This document shows positions 60,361 through 64,000 of a stretch of DNA of 64,000 bases, in pieces. A program made the position numbers and the translations under genes. Below the pieces are notes generated by a model. The model saw only the letters and a program-made list of their open reading frames with translations. It made no database searches and was not told the DNA's origin. The DNA comes from Neckera pumila (taxonomy: Eukaryota > Streptophyta > Bryopsida > Hypnales > Neckeraceae): positions 9,491,001 to 9,555,000 of the forward strand of contig OZ018418.1 of NCBI GenBank assembly GCA_963969595.1, written 5' to 3'. The first letter of the stretch is position 1. Every line of letters begins with the position of its first letter.

Positions 60361-62009
60361 ACACAAGTTGGAATCAAAGAGCACTGCAGCCTGAGATTCA
60401 GATTGGTTAGGATACAAGTGATTTCTTACCGTCCACTTCTTCACAGCAACGGCGTCCTTGTATGTTTTCTTCTTCTCCTTAACCGCCTGGCCCAAGTCTG
60501 TTGGCTCCTTTGGTGGAGTCGGGCGACTGAGACTCAGCCAAACATTTCTGGCGCTGATGATGTTCATGCCCCACGTCGACTGATAGGTTTGAAGGTGGTT
60601 TGTTCTGTTATAAAATGTGGAGATTTGTCTGATGATGGAATGCTTTGGATTCCAGACAACGAAGCATTCCCAAGTCTCAAACTTCTTGGACCTTGCCTCC
60701 GCGCCTTCGACGTCTCTCATTCGCTTTGAGGCCTCCACACTATGCTGGTCGTTCACCATCCAGAACTTGCCGTCCTTGATATCCTCCCATTTCTCAGGTT
60801 TTGCCATTATGTCCTGGGGCATAGCGCACAGGGTCATCTTCTTGTTAGGATCTGGCATCTCCAGGTAGAAATTGAGCGTTGATTTGATCCCACCTTCTTC
60901 CAGTGCCCTGACATTGATAGTCTCTGGTGGTGTCTCCAGTTTATCAATGTGAATTGTAAACTTCTTTTCAAGGCCGAATATGTATGAATCTTCACAATTC
61001 GCCCAATGATTGTCGTATATCTTTTTGGACTGGAGGTAGTTGATCTCCTCCTCGTTGTTAGCAATATCCATAGGGACTTGTGTCAGGACGGAGACCATGT
61101 TGTCGTCTTTCTCGGCCTTCTCTTTAGCCTCAACATCCACCTTTGTCTTTGCACGAGTCGTCGGGAGGGCGAGGGGACTGGCATTTGGAGTTCCCCTTCC
61201 GTCTTTCGGTGTGCTTTTCTTCTTTGTCTTGCTGCGTTGAGTACCTGCAGTCTCGTTCACATTTGACACTTCGCTTGCCCCTGCAGCCGTCAAATCTTTA
61301 GTGATGGAGAGGGGCCTCATCTCCGCTGCCTTGCTCTTCATCTTCACTACAAGTGTGTCAAATCCACGAACAAAGTCGCGAAGCCTTGACGCTAGCACTA
61401 TAGGCTTTAGAGGGCCATTGTCCTTGCCCTTGAAACGCCTTCTCTCAATGTGGTCAACCATTGACTTGTGCAGCTCTTTGAATTGGGTATCCTCCAGACT
61501 TCTGCATGTTGTTGCAATGGAAAAAGTGATCATCCGATTTGGCACTATATAGGAGAATGCATACTCTTCCTTCTGATCGGGGAAGTTGGTTGTACAGGAG
61601 ACGACGACCTCGTTATGTGGACCCATGGTCACTTCCTTCACAATCTCGTGCAGTGAATTAGGAAGGCAAGGTTCTTGGTTCTTCCATTTTGTTTGGAAGC
61701 TTAAATGACCTGCCATTGGTGTGAGGACGATACTCCAGTAGTCGACATCCTGCGGCTCCTTCCATATCCAGCACTCTCCGAGAACGAGCTTGTCCCCGTA
61801 TTCATCAGATTCCTCGTCTCCTCCCGTCGAGAACCTCTGGAAGTACGGCTGCAGTCATTTTGTTTGTTCTTCCATCTGCACATTTTGAGTGGGCTATTAG
61901 CTTTTATATCTGAAGCCGCATCAAGTTTACTAAGACGGGGGTGGTTATTCTTTTTAGGATATGCCTTAATGGCTCATGCAGACGGGTTGAAGGGGTTGTC
62001 TATGTTGGA

Positions 62010-62825
62010 TTCAAGTTGCCTCAACTTGAAAGCAATCTTTCTTACTCTTGCTACAAAGGCAATTTAATGATTCAATTTGCTTTGAATCTGAAGCTATATA
62101 TTATCTTCTTCCTACAAAGGAATGTTTACTAATTCAAGTTGCCTAGACTTGAATACACTGAACTTCGTTCTTGCTACAAGGGCAATTTTCATATTCAAGT
62201 CACCTCAACTTGAATGCAACATATTTTGTTTTTCCTACGAAGTGCAGTTTATGGATTCAAGTTGCCTCAACTTGAATGCACTGTTTGTGTTCTTGCTACG
62301 ACGGTCGTTTTCATATTCAAGTCGCCTCGACTTGAAAGCAACATATTTTGGTCTTCCTACGAAGGGCAATTTTTGGATTCAAGTTGCCTCAACCTGAATG
62401 CACTATTTGTATTCTTGCTACGATGGCAATTTTCAGATTCAAGTCGCCTCGACTTGAATGCATTATATTTTGGTCTTCCTACAAAGGGCAATTTTCGGAT
62501 TCAATTTGCCTCAACTTGAATGCACTGTTTTTGTTCTTGCTACAACGGAGTTTTCATATTCAAGTCGCCTTGACTTGAATACATTATATTTTGGTCTTCC
62601 TACAAAGGGCAATTTTTGGATTCAAGTTGCCTCAACTTGAATGCATTGTATTTGTTCTTGCTATGATGGCAGTTTTCGTATACAAGTCGCCTCGACTTGA
62701 ATGCATTATATTTTTGCTTTCCTACGAAGGGCTGTTTACAAATTCAAGTTGCCTCAACTTGAATGGAGTTATCTTTTTCTTTCTACCAGGGGCAGTTTAC
62801 GGATTCATGTTGCCCTGACTTAAAA
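62010..62825. repeat. 61-bp palindrome array in alternating dimers
   Basis: Thirteen palindromes start at 62010, 62133, 62194, 62256, 62316, 62378, 62438, 62500, 62559, 62621, 62681, 62743 and 62803, so the step is 60-62 bases except the first. From 62256 on they alternate between TTCAAGTTG-CCT-CAACTTGAA and TTCAAGTCG-CCT-CGACTTGAA. Flanks also alternate: a TTCTTGCTAC word before one type and a GGTCTTCCTAC word before the other, so the true unit is a ~122-base dimer. The array lies 135-950 bases upstream of the ParB-like start codon at 61875. Confidence 0.93.
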
Positions 62826-62892
62826 GCAGGATAATTCCTGTCGACACGACTTGTGTGGGTTTGGCGTTCTTATTTAGTGGGGCCTGTAGTGA

Positions 62893-63027
62893 TTTCAAGT
62901 TGTACCGACTTCATGACAATGGGGTTTTTTCAGTCTTTTTGGTTAGTGTTTTATGTAGCATGGGTATTTTGATCTCTCACGCGTTCACGGGCAGGGATTA
63001 TGTGGAGTCAAGTTGAATCAACTTGAA
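62893..63027. repeat. Two outlying palindrome copies
   Basis: A degraded copy at 62893 (TTCAAGTTG-TAC-CGACTTCAT) and a good one at 63007-63027 (GTCAAGTTG-AAT-CAACTTGAA), outside the regular 61-bp spacing. Confidence 0.7.
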
Positions 63028-63276
63028 TTTGTGTAGCTCACTCCTCTTCAACTAAAGTTCTATAGGGTTTAGAAGACCTTCTCAGAGTCCCTGTTTTATG
63101 GCGAGGAGAGGTAGTTCGAGTAGAATACTAATAGTGACACATCACCAATGCAATCGAACAAAACATGCAAAGAATTTAGATCAACAAGGTACGTTGTGGA
63201 TTGAATCACTAAATTGAGAACCAAGCAACACAAACATCACCACCTCACCGCAAATTTCAAACGTTTCAATTTCCTA

Positions 63277-63308
63277 GATTTCAATTTCAATTTCAATTTC
63301 AATTTCAA
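63277..63308. repeat. (ATTTCA)n microsatellite
   Basis: Five to six consecutive ATTTCA units. Confidence 0.85.
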
Positions 63309-63405
63309 AACCTAGATAATAAGAATAGAGCTGCATCCAATTTGATAACAAGCTTGTAAATTGTGAAGCAAGATCTGACATACACCCATCAATTGCCCTC
63401 CTCCT

Positions 63406-63414
63406 AAACCCTAA
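63406..63414 (+). promoter_or_regulatory. Telo-box AAACCCTAA
   Basis: An AAACCCTAA word in a context that could be the upstream region of a gene running out of the window; no gene assigned. Confidence 0.3.
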
Positions 63415-64000
63415 ACATCAAAAGGTGCTAATTTGACAACTCAACGCATTGCGACAATTGAAAATTTCGAGATGTTTTCGTGCGAGATTCGAGCCACGCC
63501 ACTCAAAATTGGGTGGGAGTAGCTCGGGGAGGACAATTCGGCAGAAAAAGACACTTACCAGAGACCTTCGTCTACTCCAAAGCTGCCAAAAATTGACGTT
63601 CTCCGACATCGCCCACTTTAGTCCTGGAGCTAACTTCGCTCTGTACGGCACCTTTCAAAATGCTGCAAGGAATGTAGAGGAAAGTAGCAATAGCCAGACT
63701 CTGGGAAAGACTCCGTCAAGCTTTGGTCATCGAATCCCAAAAAACCTTTTTAAGGCGTCAGGATGGAGAGCATCAGCGAAGCCGGCCAACCCCGTCTCCA
63801 CCGGCGCCTCAAATCTCCCGCAAATACTAAGCACAAGCTCGTTCTTCAGCCTCAAATCATCCAGATTACACTCGTTAGGGGCCGTAAGCTTTACCTCGAC
63901 ACCTACAGGATTCCAAAGCACTCAAAAACAAGACCTGCATACGTATTCGAAAAGTATTGTCATAAAGGATTCCTCATTGTCCCAAAATGAAGCAGTTTCC
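63415..64000. other. Higher-G/C end of the window, possible exon (unassigned)
   Basis: Open frames overlap on both strands. The minus-strand frame 63921-63727 (RLKNELVLSICGRFEAPVET in its middle) and the plus-strand frame 63763-63990 (starting ATG, MESISEAGQPRLHRRL) are both plausible as parts of an exon, but I recognise neither and cannot choose between them. Confidence 0.3.

Larger units (their letters stand above)
57828..61875 (-). pseudogene. Large ParB/sulfiredoxin-like gene with five stops
   Basis: Three exons: 61875-60430, 60310-58955 and 58796-57828, with GT-AG introns of 119 and 158 bases, all phase 0, about 1,256 codons. Exon 1 has a GKFWMVNDQHSVEASKRM motif like the ParB/Srx signature (DGxHRxxA), followed by TWECFVVW and FYNRTNHLQTYQ-TW. 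ParB-fold proteins bind or cut DNA. Exon 2 is basic (KLALHILNRTPNRKLGHPKV, KKAVRKYLYIRKRSLGFF); exon 3 has an acidic run and a basic coiled coil (RMEDKKEAKRLRKEDKKE). Nonsense codons: TGA 61855-61857, TGA 60164-60166, TAG 60158-60160, TAG 59528-59530, TGA 59210-59212; there are no frameshifts. If the first stop is real, translation could start at ATG 61716. Family assignment beyond the motif is uncertain; a transposon origin is possible. Confidence 0.6.

Noticed and set aside
57828..61875. Stops repaired by U-to-C RNA editing
   Set aside because: TGA and TAG restored to CGA and CAG is what organelle editing does in hornworts and ferns, but these genes have nuclear spliceosomal introns and plant transposon neighbours, and no nuclear editing of this kind is established. 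Mutation of methylated cytosine is simpler.
62118..62820. Series of overlapping short open frames in the 61-bp array
   Set aside because: They are a by-product of the repeat period and repeat the same peptide words; the palindromic DNA pattern explains them.
1..64000. CRISPR array or bacterial operon
   Set aside because: The tandem palindromes at 2, 3-6 and 62 kb have repeats at regular spacing, but the intervening DNA is itself repeated rather than unique, and the gene content is plant nuclear.

Overview
This window looks like nuclear DNA of a land plant. The clearest evidence is one intact, spliced, plant-specific gene on the minus strand (31603-25211). It encodes a PHD / SWIB / Plus-3 / GYF / CCCH zinc-finger protein of the NERD type. 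It can be modelled as ten exons that keep frame to 1,403 codons, and one intron is U12-type (AT-AC). Decayed plant DNA transposons (CACTA, PIF/Harbinger) and FCP1-like genes of the plant 'DLNG' subfamily agree with this. Unfamiliar element families and a piggyBac-like TTAA insertion lean toward a spore-bearing plant (moss, liverwort, lycophyte or fern) rather than a flowering plant, but I cannot settle that from sequence alone.

Layout. 0-6 kb: an FCP1-like fragment, a CACTA-associated fragment, a hairpin-rich minisatellite, a retrotransposon gag remnant, and about 20 copies of a ~138-bp satellite. 6-14 kb: AT-rich DNA with almost nothing recognisable. 14-22.5 kb: a cluster of dead DNA transposons (CACTA DUF4218/DUF4216; Harbinger transposase; its Myb/SANT-like partner gene). 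Each is split by a smaller element whose target-site duplication can be read, and virtual removal restores the reading frame. 25-32 kb: the NERD-like gene. 34-35.5 kb: an unidentified pseudogene, next to a CACTA-type MITE. 36-48 kb: three copies of a ~3.4-3.6-kb element (TG...CA ends, 5-bp target duplications) that carries one long gene. One copy sits inside another in opposite orientation, which gives a false impression of a large inverted repeat. 44-50.6 kb: ~41-bp minisatellite arrays, one interrupted by the third copy. 51-57.6 kb: two FCP1-like genes with similar tails, both carrying nonsense codons. 57.8-61.9 kb: a large three-exon gene with a ParB/sulfiredoxin-like motif and five in-frame stops. 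62-63 kb: a dimeric 61-bp repeat array of palindromes just upstream of that gene.

The most unusual signal is the palindrome TTCAAGTYG-NNN-CRACTTGAA. It forms the 62-kb array, where two stem versions alternate with matched base changes. It also occurs singly in both introns of the ParB-like gene, in the spacer after it, and in an intron of the neighbouring FCP1-like gene, while I saw none in their exons. Stems are conserved and spacers vary, which points to a structure or a dimer-binding site. A second signal is the type of premature stop: in the 34-62 kb genes all those I found are TGA or TAG, as expected from loss of methylated cytosine at CGA and CAG codons.
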